From positions 41,207 to 105,206 of the forward strand of contig NZ_JADIVZ010000013.1 of the NCBI RefSeq assembly GCF_015319165.1: a DNA stretch of 64,000 bases. The letters run 5' to 3'. The notes below the pieces were generated by a model. The model worked only from the letters and a program-made list of their open reading frames with translations, did not search any database and had not been told where the DNA came from. Source of the stretch: Nocardioides acrostichi. GTDB lineage: Bacteria; Actinomycetota; Actinomycetes; Propionibacteriales; Nocardioidaceae. A program made the position numbers and the translations under genes. Numbering within the stretch: the first letter of the stretch is position 1; each line of letters begins with the position of its first letter. Below, in pieces: positions 20,061 through 26,883 of the stretch.

Positions 20061-20117
20061 CCCTCTCGTCATCGGCCCTCTCGTCATCGGCCCTCTCGCC
20101 ATCGGCCCTCTCGATCG
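20061..20117. repeat. Tandem repeat, 15-bp unit, 3.8 copies
   Basis: Unit CCCTCTCGTCATCGG is present perfectly at 20061-20075 and 20076-20090, with one change at 20091-20105 and a 3-bp shorter copy at 20106-20117. It fills the whole gap between the stop of DUF1801 and the stop of the convergent LysR gene. No hairpin or coding role is evident. Confidence 0.92.
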
Positions 20118-20120
20118 GAC

Positions 20121-20966
20121 TCACAGACGCGCGGCCGTGCGTGCCAGGCCGGCGACGCCGACCGACGTGCTGTGTGGGGGCCAGGCCAGCACCGTGGTCA
20201 CGCGCGGCGCGTCGACCAGCGAGACCACCGCGACGCCGTCGCGCACGTAGGCCTGCACCGACTCCGGCAGCACGATGGCGGTGCGACCGAGGCGGACCAG
20301 TTGCACCATCTGGGTCAGGTCGCGCATCTCCGGTCCCGGCCCGTCGGGGTAGCTGCCGTCGATCTCCGGCCAGCGCGGGCAGGGGAGATCCGAGATCGAC
20401 CGTGCCTCGGCCTCGGTCATCGACGTCCGCTGGCTGGCCGGGTGGCCTGCCGGCACGATCACCACCTGGTCCTCGACCAGCAGGGTCTCGACGTCGAAGC
20501 CGCTCAGGTCGTCGAAGGGCCGGTGCAGTAGTGCGACGTCGGCCCGCCCGTCACGCAGCATGAGCGCCTGGTGGCGTGGCGGGCTGAAGACGACCTCGAC
20601 GTCGACGGCGTCGGGTTCCGCGGCGTAGGCGTCGAGCAGCTTGACCATCACCTCGCCGGCCGAGCCGGGCTTGGCGGTCAGCACGATGCGGCTCTCGCCG
20701 GGGGTCTGGGCCGTGCGTCGGGTGCGCCGTTCGGCCGCCTCCATCGCGGCGAGGGCCACCCGCCCCTCCCTCAGCAACGTGAGGCCGGCGTCGGTGAGGT
20801 CCATGCCACGCGGCGTGCGGTCGAAGAGGGTGGCCCCCAGTCGCCGCTCCAGCCGCGCGATCGCCCGCGACAACGGCGGCTGCGCGATGCCGAGTCGGTC
20901 GGCCGCGCGCCCGACGTTCGCCTCCTCGGCGACCGCGACGAAGTAGCGCAGCTCGCGAGTCTCCAC
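20121..20966 (-). CDS. LysR-family transcriptional regulator
   Basis: LysR regulator of 281 residues. Winged HTH in residues 1-60 (LRYFVAVAEEANVGRAADRLGIAQPPLSRAI) followed by the periplasmic-binding-like effector domain. Divergent from the SDR gene, with a matching operator between them, so it most likely controls that gene and itself. The effector is not predictable. Confidence 0.92.
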   Translation of the reverse strand: METRELRYFVAVAEEANVGRAADRLGIAQPPLSRAIARLERRLGATLFDRTPRGMDLTDAGLTLLREGRVALAAMEAAERRTRRTAQTPGESRIVLTAKPGSAGEVMVKLLDAYAAEPDAVDVEVVFSPPRHQALMLRDGRADVALLHRPFDDLSGFDVETLLVEDQVVIVPAGHPASQRTSMTEAEARSISDLPCPRWPEIDGSYPDGPGPEMRDLTQMVQLVRLGRTAIVLPESVQAYVRDGVAVVSLVDAPRVTTVLAWPPHSTSVGVAGLARTAARL

Positions 20967-20993
20967 GTGCTCAGCCTACGCACCACCAGCAGT

Positions 20994-21010
20994 CATACCG
21001 AAAAGGTATG
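20994..21010. promoter_or_regulatory. LysR operator (T-N11-A palindrome)
   Basis: Perfect inverted repeat CATACC-GAAAA-GGTATG lies 27 bp from the LysR start and 54 bp from the SDR start. It contains the T-N11-A core (T at 20996, A at 21008) that typifies LysR binding sites. Binding by the adjacent regulator is inferred. Confidence 0.8.
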
Positions 21011-21064
21011 GCAACGGACTTGGTCGGTGTTGGAGGCCCACGCCGGCCGTCGAACGATGGAGAC

Positions 21065-21787
21065 ATGGAGCAGAAGAGGACGGCGCTGGTCACCGGCGCC
21101 AACAAGGGAATCGGTTACGAGATCGCCAGGGGATTGGCGCGGCGGGACTTGCGTGTGGGCGTGGGTGCGCGCGACACGACTCGCCGTGAGGAGGCGGTCG
21201 GCCGCCTGCGAGCCGAAGGGCTGGACGTGTTCGGCGTGCCGCTCGACGTCACCGACGACGGCAGTGTCGCCGCGGCGGCCGAGCAGCTGGAGGCGCAGGG
21301 CGGCCTGAACGTGCTGGTGAACAACGCCGCCATCAGCGGTGGCATGCCTCAGGAGCCCAGCCGGGTCACCCCCGAGCAGCTGCACGCCGTCGTCGACGTC
21401 AACGTCGTCGGAGTCGTGCGCGTGACCAACGCGATGCTGCCGCTGTTGCGTCGGGCCGCGTCGCCGCGCCTCGTCGTCGTGTCGAGCTCGGTCGGATCGC
21501 TGGCGCTACAGACGGCTCAGGCCGATCCGGTCGGCCCGCTCTCCGGTGCGTACTCGCCGTCCAAGTCCTTCCTCAACGCCATGACCGTGCAGTACGCCAA
21601 GGAGCTGGCCGGCACCGGCATCCTCGTCAACGCGGGCTGTCCGGGGTACGTGGCCACGGACCTCAACGAGCACCAAGGCTTCCGGACACCCGAGCAGGGT
21701 GCCGCGATCTTCCTCGAGCTGGCCACCTTGCCCGACAACGGTCCTAGCGGCACCTTCCGCGACGACGAGGGCACCCGGCCCTGGTGA
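21065..21787 (+). CDS. Short-chain dehydrogenase/reductase
   Basis: NAD(P)-dependent SDR of 240 residues. The cofactor motif TGANKGIG is at 10-17, the structural NNAA at about 86-89, catalytic Ser near 141 (VVSSS) and Y163-x3-K167 (YSPSK). The GxxxGxG spacing and TGANKGIG are those of plant-type carbonyl reductase-like SDRs. Substrate unknown; expression is probably controlled by the LysR next door. ATG 21065 begins just before the first strand; an earlier GTG would add a charged non-family extension. Confidence 0.9.
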   Translation: MEQKRTALVTGANKGIGYEIARGLARRDLRVGVGARDTTRREEAVGRLRAEGLDVFGVPLDVTDDGSVAAAAEQLEAQGGLNVLVNNAAISGGMPQEPSRVTPEQLHAVVDVNVVGVVRVTNAMLPLLRRAASPRLVVVSSSVGSLALQTAQADPVGPLSGAYSPSKSFLNAMTVQYAKELAGTGILVNAGCPGYVATDLNEHQGFRTPEQGAAIFLELATLPDNGPSGTFRDDEGTRPW

Positions 21788-21807
21788 GAGGCCCCCGAAA
21801 TGACGGG

Positions 21808-22037
21808 CGACCCGCAGGCGTGACGCCGAACGATGTCGGAGCCGTGCCCGGCGGACGGTGTCCGGGCGCCTGCGGGTCGGGTGACTGCTGGGGATTCGCC
21901 AGCAGCGGATGCTGCGGTAGTCGTCCTCAGCGGCTGCTAGCGGGCAGCCACCTCACGCGTCCTTGAAGAAATCATTCTTCGGACCACCTCCTTTCCCGTG
22001 TACCCCGAAGGTACGCCGGTACCGGAGGCCGACACAA
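21808..22037 (-). ncRNA. Candidate structured small RNA with mini-ORF
   Basis: Gap between the SDR and fliA genes, packed with inverted repeats. Read on the minus strand: a possible promoter (TTGTGT at 22037-22032, 18-bp spacer, TACCTT at 22013-22008), then an extended Shine-Dalgarno sequence (21982-21995), a 12-codon ORF with its AUG at a small hairpin (GAAGAA/TTCTTC, 21965-21980), a 7-bp stem (21885-21891 with 21899-21905) and a long-range 13-bp stem (21808-21820 with 21867-21879). Strand and function are inferred. The stems are directly visible. Confidence 0.45.
21937..21975 (-). CDS. 12-residue mini-ORF with near-perfect Shine-Dalgarno sequence
   Basis: ATG at 21975, stop TAG at 21937, encoding MISSRTREVAAR. 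It is preceded by GGAAAGGAGGTGGTCC, which is complementary to almost the whole 3' end of 16S rRNA apart from a G-U pair. The distance from GGAGG to ATG is about 11 bases. Such a long duplex would bind ribosomes strongly. The peptide could be real, a leader, or incidental to a ribosome-binding RNA. Not recognised as a known gene. Confidence 0.4.
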   Translation of the reverse strand: MISSRTREVAAR

Positions 22038-22059
22038 CGGATTTTCGGTCCGGGCGTCG

Positions 22060-22944
22060 TCAGGCGGAGGCGGCGTCCGGCACCGCGTGCAGGTGCCGAC
22101 CCGTGGCGTGGCGCTCGGCGACCGCGTCGAAGTAGGCCTGACGACGGCGGGCCGCGCAGCCGTTCGGTCGGTTCGGCGCCACGAGCAGCTCGGGGTCGAG
22201 CGCGGAGTTGAGGGCGTCGCGCAGCAGGGTCAGCGCCTCGGCGCGGATCTGCGAGATGCGTGACTCGGTCACACCGAGCTGCTCGGCGATCTCGGCCATC
22301 GGTCGCTCGGCGAGGAAGTACTCCTGGACGACGACGCGCAGCCGCTCGGGCAGCTCGGAGATCGCGGCCACGAGGTACTCGAGGCGCTCGCGGTGCTCCA
22401 CGGTCTCCGACGGCGCAGGGGTCGAGGAGACCAGCACGTCCTCGAGGGCGACCTCGGAGGCCTGGAGCGAGAGCACGCTGGCCCGGGCGACGTCGCTGTC
22501 GTTGGAGTCGATCTCGGCGACCGAGATACCGAGCTCGTCGGCGACCTCGGTGTTGGACGGCGCGCGACCGAGGCTGTTGGTCAGCTCGGTGCGCACTCGC
22601 TCGAGGTCGCGGCCGCGGCGGCGGACCGAACGGCTGGCCCAGTCGACCTGGCGCAGCTCGTCGAGGATCGCTCCGCGGATGCGGCTGGCGGCGTACCGGG
22701 TGAAGGGGGCACCCCGCTCGGGGTCGAAGGCCTGGCCGGCCCTGACCAGTGCGGTGAGCCCGGCCGACTTGAGGTCGTCGCGGTTCACATGCGCCGGGAC
22801 GCGGGTCAGGGTCTCGCGCACGATGTGGTGCACGAGGGGGATGTGGTCGACCATCAGCTGCTCGCGGCCGGCGTCGTCGAGGATCGGGGCGGTCGTGACA
22901 TCTGTCGGGGGACGGATGTCGTGGGCCTGGGCGCTAGGGGTCAC
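22060..22944 (-). CDS. fliA: FliA/WhiG-type RNA polymerase sigma factor
   Basis: Alternative sigma-70 factor (sigma-28 class) of 294 residues. Region 2 runs from about 45-115 (FTRYAASRIRGAILDELRQVDW is diagnostic of FliA/WhiG), region 3 follows (LGRAPSNTEVADELGI), and region 4 is at about 190-245 (MAEIAEQLGVTESRISQIRAEAL). An extra basic C-terminal tail of about 45 residues is present. In motile actinobacteria this factor drives flagellar genes; in Streptomyces WhiG drives sporulation. The adjacent FlgN-like gene favours the flagellar role. Confidence 0.88.
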   Translation of the reverse strand: MTPSAQAHDIRPPTDVTTAPILDDAGREQLMVDHIPLVHHIVRETLTRVPAHVNRDDLKSAGLTALVRAGQAFDPERGAPFTRYAASRIRGAILDELRQVDWASRSVRRRGRDLERVRTELTNSLGRAPSNTEVADELGISVAEIDSNDSDVARASVLSLQASEVALEDVLVSSTPAPSETVEHRERLEYLVAAISELPERLRVVVQEYFLAERPMAEIAEQLGVTESRISQIRAEALTLLRDALNSALDPELLVAPNRPNGCAARRRQAYFDAVAERHATGRHLHAVPDAASA

Positions 22945-23304
22945 GCCGGTCTCCTTGGGTGAGGGCGTCGATCACCCTCCCTGGTGATCGATCGGCGACG
23001 GGGTGCGGGGCAACCTGGGTGGGGCTGCTGCGGGGGGTCCGTCGGGCATCACTGTGATACAGATTCTGATCACCGCGCAGGCGTTTCAGCGGGACTAGCC
23101 CGATGTGACTACCAAGAACGGACGAAGGTCCAGTCCAGTGAGCGTGTGGAAAGTTGGTGGAACTGCGGTCGCCGGCCCGTTCCTGCTCGCTGCTGGATCT
23201 TCTCAGGTGCACCCCCGTGAGGCCGACTGGAACGTCGGACGGTGCGTTGTCTCCGTCGCTCGGGCCGGAGCCCTCGGCCGCCCCTCCTTCCCTGGGAGCC
23301 CCGC
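22945..23304. other. Intergenic region between divergent fliA and flgN
   Basis: About 360 bp without a convincing gene. A near-palindrome occurs at 23054-23073 (GTGAT ... ATCAC around CAGATTCTG). An ORF beginning at 23105 exists but runs out of frame into flgN and has no homology pattern, so it is left out. It probably holds the promoters of fliA and flgN. I could not identify a clear sigma-28 promoter. Confidence 0.5.
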
Positions 23305-23745
23305 GTGGAGAAGCTGTCGCTCATGCTCTGGCGTGAGCGCGAGCTGTTGGAGGCCCTCCTCTACCGGCTGGAGGTGGAGCAGCTGATGCTCGCCGCGAAC
23401 CGCACGGTGAACCTCGCCCGGGCCGCCCGTGACGTCGACGCCGTGCTGGACCTCCTGCGCGAGACCGAGGTACTCCGCGGGGTCGCGGCCACCGAGGTGG
23501 CCGCCGAGCTCGGTTGCGACCCGGGAGCGTCGCTCGCCGAGCTGGCCGAGATCGCGGAGGAGCCCTGGCGCACGATCCTCGTCGATCACCGAGATGCCTT
23601 CCACGAGCTCACCCGCCGGGTCGGCGCGGTGTCGGCGACCAACCGCGATCTGCTGAGCAGCGGCGCCCAGCACGCGCTCGACGCCTTCGCCGATCTCGGT
23701 GACCTCGTCTCCTTCGGCTCCCCGCTGGTCGAGGGCCAGGGGTGA
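23305..23745 (+). CDS. flgN: FlgN-family flagellar chaperone
   Basis: Helical protein of 146 residues. The N-terminus EKLSLMLWRERELLEALLYRLEVEQL and the segment EEPWRTILVDHRDAFHELTRRV follow the pattern of actinobacterial FlgN, the export chaperone for hook-filament junction proteins FlgK and FlgL. It is divergent from the FliA-type sigma gene. FlgK and FlgL are not next to it; an unrecognised gene follows by 4 bp. GTG start at 23305 is chosen because the helix starts there. Confidence 0.72.
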   Translation: MEKLSLMLWRERELLEALLYRLEVEQLMLAANRTVNLARAARDVDAVLDLLRETEVLRGVAATEVAAELGCDPGASLAELAEIAEEPWRTILVDHRDAFHELTRRVGAVSATNRDLLSSGAQHALDAFADLGDLVSFGSPLVEGQG

Positions 23746-23749
23746 GTGC

Positions 23750-24664
23750 ATGACCACACCCGGGCCGGTCGGAGCCTCGGGTTCACTGATCCCCTTTCCC
23801 GACCGGTCGGCCAACGCCGGCGAGGCCGATCGCCGGGCATCGGCGCGGGTCGAGCGCGCTCAGCACGCGCTCGGGGTCGCGTGCGGACGTGCCGACCGGG
23901 TGAAGCTGCTGCGCGCCGAGCTCGACGCCGGGCGCGCCGACGGCGTCGGGATCTGCCTGGTGCGCGCGCTGGCGACACCGGGCGCCGCCACCGCCTCCGA
24001 TCTGGTCGAGGCCCGAGAAAGGCAGCGCGACGTCCTGGCCAGGCATGCCGAGGTGGTAGCCGACGAGGTGCCCTGGCTCGGCGAGGTGCTCGAGCCGGTC
24101 GCTGCCGCGAGCGGCGAGGACGACGGAGAGCTGCCCGCGGCTCTTGCCGGGTACGTGTCGCTGCTCGATCGGCTCGACGTGGTGGTGGCGACGCTCGTTC
24201 GCACCGCCTGGCAGCGGCGACTGGACCTCACGCGTGCGGAGGAGACCCTGCGGCGGTTGCCCGAGGCCGATGCCGCAGCGATGGTCGAGGTCGCGGTCGC
24301 GCCACGGCTCTACGCCGAGTCCGGCCAGGTGCACGAACGGGTCGCAGCGGTGCTGGACCGACTCACCGATCAGGTGTGCTCGCCTGGCGTCTCGTCGGGG
24401 CCCGTCGAGACCCCGGGCTCGAGCGCGCCGGGGCGTCTCCAGCTCGAGCTGAGGTTGGAGTGGGCTCGGCTCGCGCTGAGCCGCGCGTCACACGAAGGGT
24501 GCTCCGAGGTCGAGGTGCGCGCAGCGCAAGAGCGCGTCGACCTGCTGCTCGCGGCCCGCGAGGCGGCCAGCTCGCCGGACCGCCGTGGAGGTCGCGACGG
24601 AGCCCGGGCGACGCCTCGCAGCGAGCGTGACCTACATCGCAGCCTGCTGGACTTCCTCCGCTGA
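23750..24664 (+). CDS. Hypothetical helical protein following flgN
   Basis: Protein of 304 residues, mostly alpha-helical and rich in Ala, Arg, Glu and Leu, with no signal peptide and no membrane segment. It starts four bases after the flgN stop and so is presumably in the same operon. I do not recognise a family. Two helical blocks (about 25-110 and 115-200) and a third near 225-265 are separated by Pro/Ser-rich linkers. Where flgK would be expected there is only this gene. Role unknown. Confidence 0.7.
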   Translation: MTTPGPVGASGSLIPFPDRSANAGEADRRASARVERAQHALGVACGRADRVKLLRAELDAGRADGVGICLVRALATPGAATASDLVEARERQRDVLARHAEVVADEVPWLGEVLEPVAAASGEDDGELPAALAGYVSLLDRLDVVVATLVRTAWQRRLDLTRAEETLRRLPEADAAAMVEVAVAPRLYAESGQVHERVAAVLDRLTDQVCSPGVSSGPVETPGSSAPGRLQLELRLEWARLALSRASHEGCSEVEVRAAQERVDLLLAAREAASSPDRRGGRDGARATPRSERDLHRSLLDFLR

Positions 24665-24680
24665 CGGCCCCGGGAATATA

Positions 24681-24696
24681 GTTGCGCTATCGCAAC
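24681..24696. promoter_or_regulatory. MarR-type operator upstream of the MFS gene
   Basis: Perfect palindrome GTTGCG-CTAT-CGCAAC, 24 bp before the MFS start and overlapping a possible -10 region. TTGC/GCAA half-sites are typical of MarR boxes. The MarR gene follows the transporter in the same operon, so auto- and efflux regulation is inferred. Confidence 0.72.
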
Positions 24697-24719
24697 CTTC
24701 TTTCCTCGTGAAGAGAGCC

Positions 24720-26390
24720 ATGACGCACCAGACGCCCGCCGTGCCCCCGCCGTCCCTCGCCACGACCCATGAGCCGGCGGCGCCCATGACCCACCGGCAG
24801 GTGATGGAAGCCCTCTCGGGGCTCCTCCTGGCGATGTTCGTCGCCATGCTCTCCAGCACGGTCGTCACCAATGCCCTCCCGCGCATCGTCTCCGACCTGC
24901 ACGGCAGCCAGACCGGGTACACCTGGGTGGTCGTCGCCACCTTGCTGACGATGACCGCCACCACGCCCCTGTGGGGCAAGCTCGCCGACCTCTTCGACAA
25001 GAAGCTGTTGGTGCAGCTGGCCCTCGTCATCTACGTGGTGGGCTCGGTCGTGGCGTCCCTCTCGTCCTCGATGGGCATGCTGATCGCGGCGCGCGCCATT
25101 CAGGGACTCGGCATCGGTGGCCTCTCCGCCCTGGTGCAGATCGTCATCGCGGCGATGGTCTCGCCGCGAGAGCGCGGCCGCTACAGCGGATACTTGGGAG
25201 CGGTGTTCGCGGCCGCCACGGTGTCCGGCCCGCTCATCGGCGGCGTCGTCGTCGACTCCGCGCTCGGCTGGCGCGGTGTCTTCTTCATCGGGCTCCCCTT
25301 CGCCGCACTCGCCCTGGTGTTGCTCCAGAAGACCCTGCACCTGCCGACGGTCAAGCGCGAGGTGCGCATCGACTACCTGGGGTCGACGCTCATCGTCGCC
25401 GGCATCAGCGTCGTGCTCGTGTGGGTCAGCCTGGCCGGCAGCCAGTTCGCCTGGGCCTCGGTCACGACCGGTGTGCTCGTGGCCGCCGGAGTCGTGCTGC
25501 TCGCTGCCGCGGTGCTCGTGGAGATCAAGGTGGCCCACGAGCCGATCATCCCGATGCAGCTGTTCCGCGACCGCACGGTCGCCCTCGCCACCACGGCGTC
25601 GGTCTTCGTGGGCGTCTCGCTCTTCGCGGGCACCGTCTACCTCAGTCAGTACTTCCAGACCGCACGCGCCATGACGCCGACCGAGGCCGGACTCATGTCG
25701 ATCTGCATGGTCGGTGGTCTCTCCCTCAGCAGTCTGGTGACCGGGCGCGTCATCACCGCGACCGGCCGGTGGAAACGCTGGCTCGTCGGCGGGGCCGCCC
25801 TCTTGACCGTCGCCCTGGTCCTGCTCGGCACGATCGACGAGTCCACCTCCCTGGTCGAGGTCGGCTCCTTCATGGCACTGCTCGGCATCGGTGTGGGTGC
25901 GACCATGCAGAACCTCGTGCTGGCGGTCCAGAACAGCGTGCCGCTGGCGCAGTTGGGTGCTGCGAGCTCGGTGGTCGCCTTCTTCCGCTCCATCGGTGGT
26001 TCGGTCGGTGTGTCCGTCATGGGCGCCCTGCTCGCCACCCAGGTCTCCACGAAGGTCAACGAGGGTCTGACCCAGCTCGGCGTCGACCCCGGCCAGACGC
26101 ACGAGAGCCACAGCATCCCGGACCTCGCCAGCCTTCCGGCCCCGGTGCGATCCGTCTTCGAGCAGGCCTTCGGCGAGTCGTTCGGGCACATCTTCATGCT
26201 GGCGGCGCCGTTCGCCCTGCTGGCTCTCCTCTGCGTCTCCTTCATCGAGGAGGTGCCGCTACGCACCAGCAACACCGAGCTGACCGCGATGGAGCGCCAG
26301 GTGGCGGACGCGTCCCCCGAGGCCACCGCCGAGCTGGTCGAGACGACGCTCGTGGGTGCTGCGGGGCGCGCCGAGACCGACCGCCCCTGA
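24720..26390 (+). CDS. MFS drug transporter, DHA2 (14-TMS) family
   Basis: Major facilitator of 556 residues with about 14 membrane segments. Motif A-like GKLADLFDKKLLV, motif C-like GAVFAAATVSGPLIGG and RAIQGLGIGGLSALVQIVIA mark the DHA2 (EmrB/QacA) drug:H+ antiporters. It forms an operon with the following MarR regulator, and a MarR-like palindrome precedes it. The ATG at 24720 is preferred; a GTG at 24708 is four codons upstream. Substrate unknown. Confidence 0.9.
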   Translation: MTHQTPAVPPPSLATTHEPAAPMTHRQVMEALSGLLLAMFVAMLSSTVVTNALPRIVSDLHGSQTGYTWVVVATLLTMTATTPLWGKLADLFDKKLLVQLALVIYVVGSVVASLSSSMGMLIAARAIQGLGIGGLSALVQIVIAAMVSPRERGRYSGYLGAVFAAATVSGPLIGGVVVDSALGWRGVFFIGLPFAALALVLLQKTLHLPTVKREVRIDYLGSTLIVAGISVVLVWVSLAGSQFAWASVTTGVLVAAGVVLLAAAVLVEIKVAHEPIIPMQLFRDRTVALATTASVFVGVSLFAGTVYLSQYFQTARAMTPTEAGLMSICMVGGLSLSSLVTGRVITATGRWKRWLVGGAALLTVALVLLGTIDESTSLVEVGSFMALLGIGVGATMQNLVLAVQNSVPLAQLGAASSVVAFFRSIGGSVGVSVMGALLATQVSTKVNEGLTQLGVDPGQTHESHSIPDLASLPAPVRSVFEQAFGESFGHIFMLAAPFALLALLCVSFIEEVPLRTSNTELTAMERQVADASPEATAELVETTLVGAAGRAETDRP

Positions 26391-26414
26391 GAAACCCGGC
26401 TAGGGTGGCGCGCG

Positions 26415-26861
26415 ATGACAGCACCACGGGCTGAGTCCCTCATGCGACTCGAGCAGGAGGTCGGCGTCCTGATCCGCAGGGTCCGCCGCCTCATCCACGA
26501 GCGCGCCGCCGCCGTCCATCCGGATCTCCAGCCGGCCGCCTACCTGTTGCTCGCGCATCTCGCCGATGTCGGACCGGCCCGTGCCTCGAGCGTGGCCGAC
26601 CTGTTCCACATCGACAAGGGCGCGGTGAGCCGGCAGGTGAGCCACCTCGTCGAGCTCGGTCTCGTGGAGCGCACTCCTGACCCCGACGATGGGCGCGCGT
26701 CGCTGCTCTCGGCCAGCCCGGACGCCGTGGCGCGGCTCGATGACATGCACGTGAAGCGACGTGAGTGGCTCTCGGAAAGGCTGGCGGGCTGGAACGAGGA
26801 CGACCTCGACACCCTCGCGGTAGTGATGGGGCGCTACAACGACGCGCTCGGCATGGGCTGA
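26415..26861 (+). CDS. MarR-family transcriptional regulator
   Basis: Winged-HTH repressor of 148 residues. Recognition region VADLFHIDKGAVSRQVSHLVELGLVER and wing PDPDDGRASLL (about 55-98) fit MarR. Lies 24 bp after the MFS gene and likely represses the operon through the palindrome at 24681-24696. Confidence 0.91.
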   Translation: MTAPRAESLMRLEQEVGVLIRRVRRLIHERAAAVHPDLQPAAYLLLAHLADVGPARASSVADLFHIDKGAVSRQVSHLVELGLVERTPDPDDGRASLLSASPDAVARLDDMHVKRREWLSERLAGWNEDDLDTLAVVMGRYNDALGMG

Positions 26862-26883
26862 GCGTCTCGACTGGGGGAGCACG

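Noticed and set aside
23054..23073. Perfect operator palindrome upstream of fliA and flgN
   Set aside because: The symmetry is off by one base and the arms are only five long, so it was described as a near-palindrome only.
23105..23386. A 93-codon ORF upstream of flgN
   Set aside because: It overlaps the flgN start in another frame and has no recognisable sequence pattern or ribosome site.
24687..26189. A 500-codon minus-strand frame opposite the MFS gene
   Set aside because: Composition is Gly/His/Arg/Asp-rich, as expected from the complement of a membrane protein gene; the plus strand has MFS motifs.
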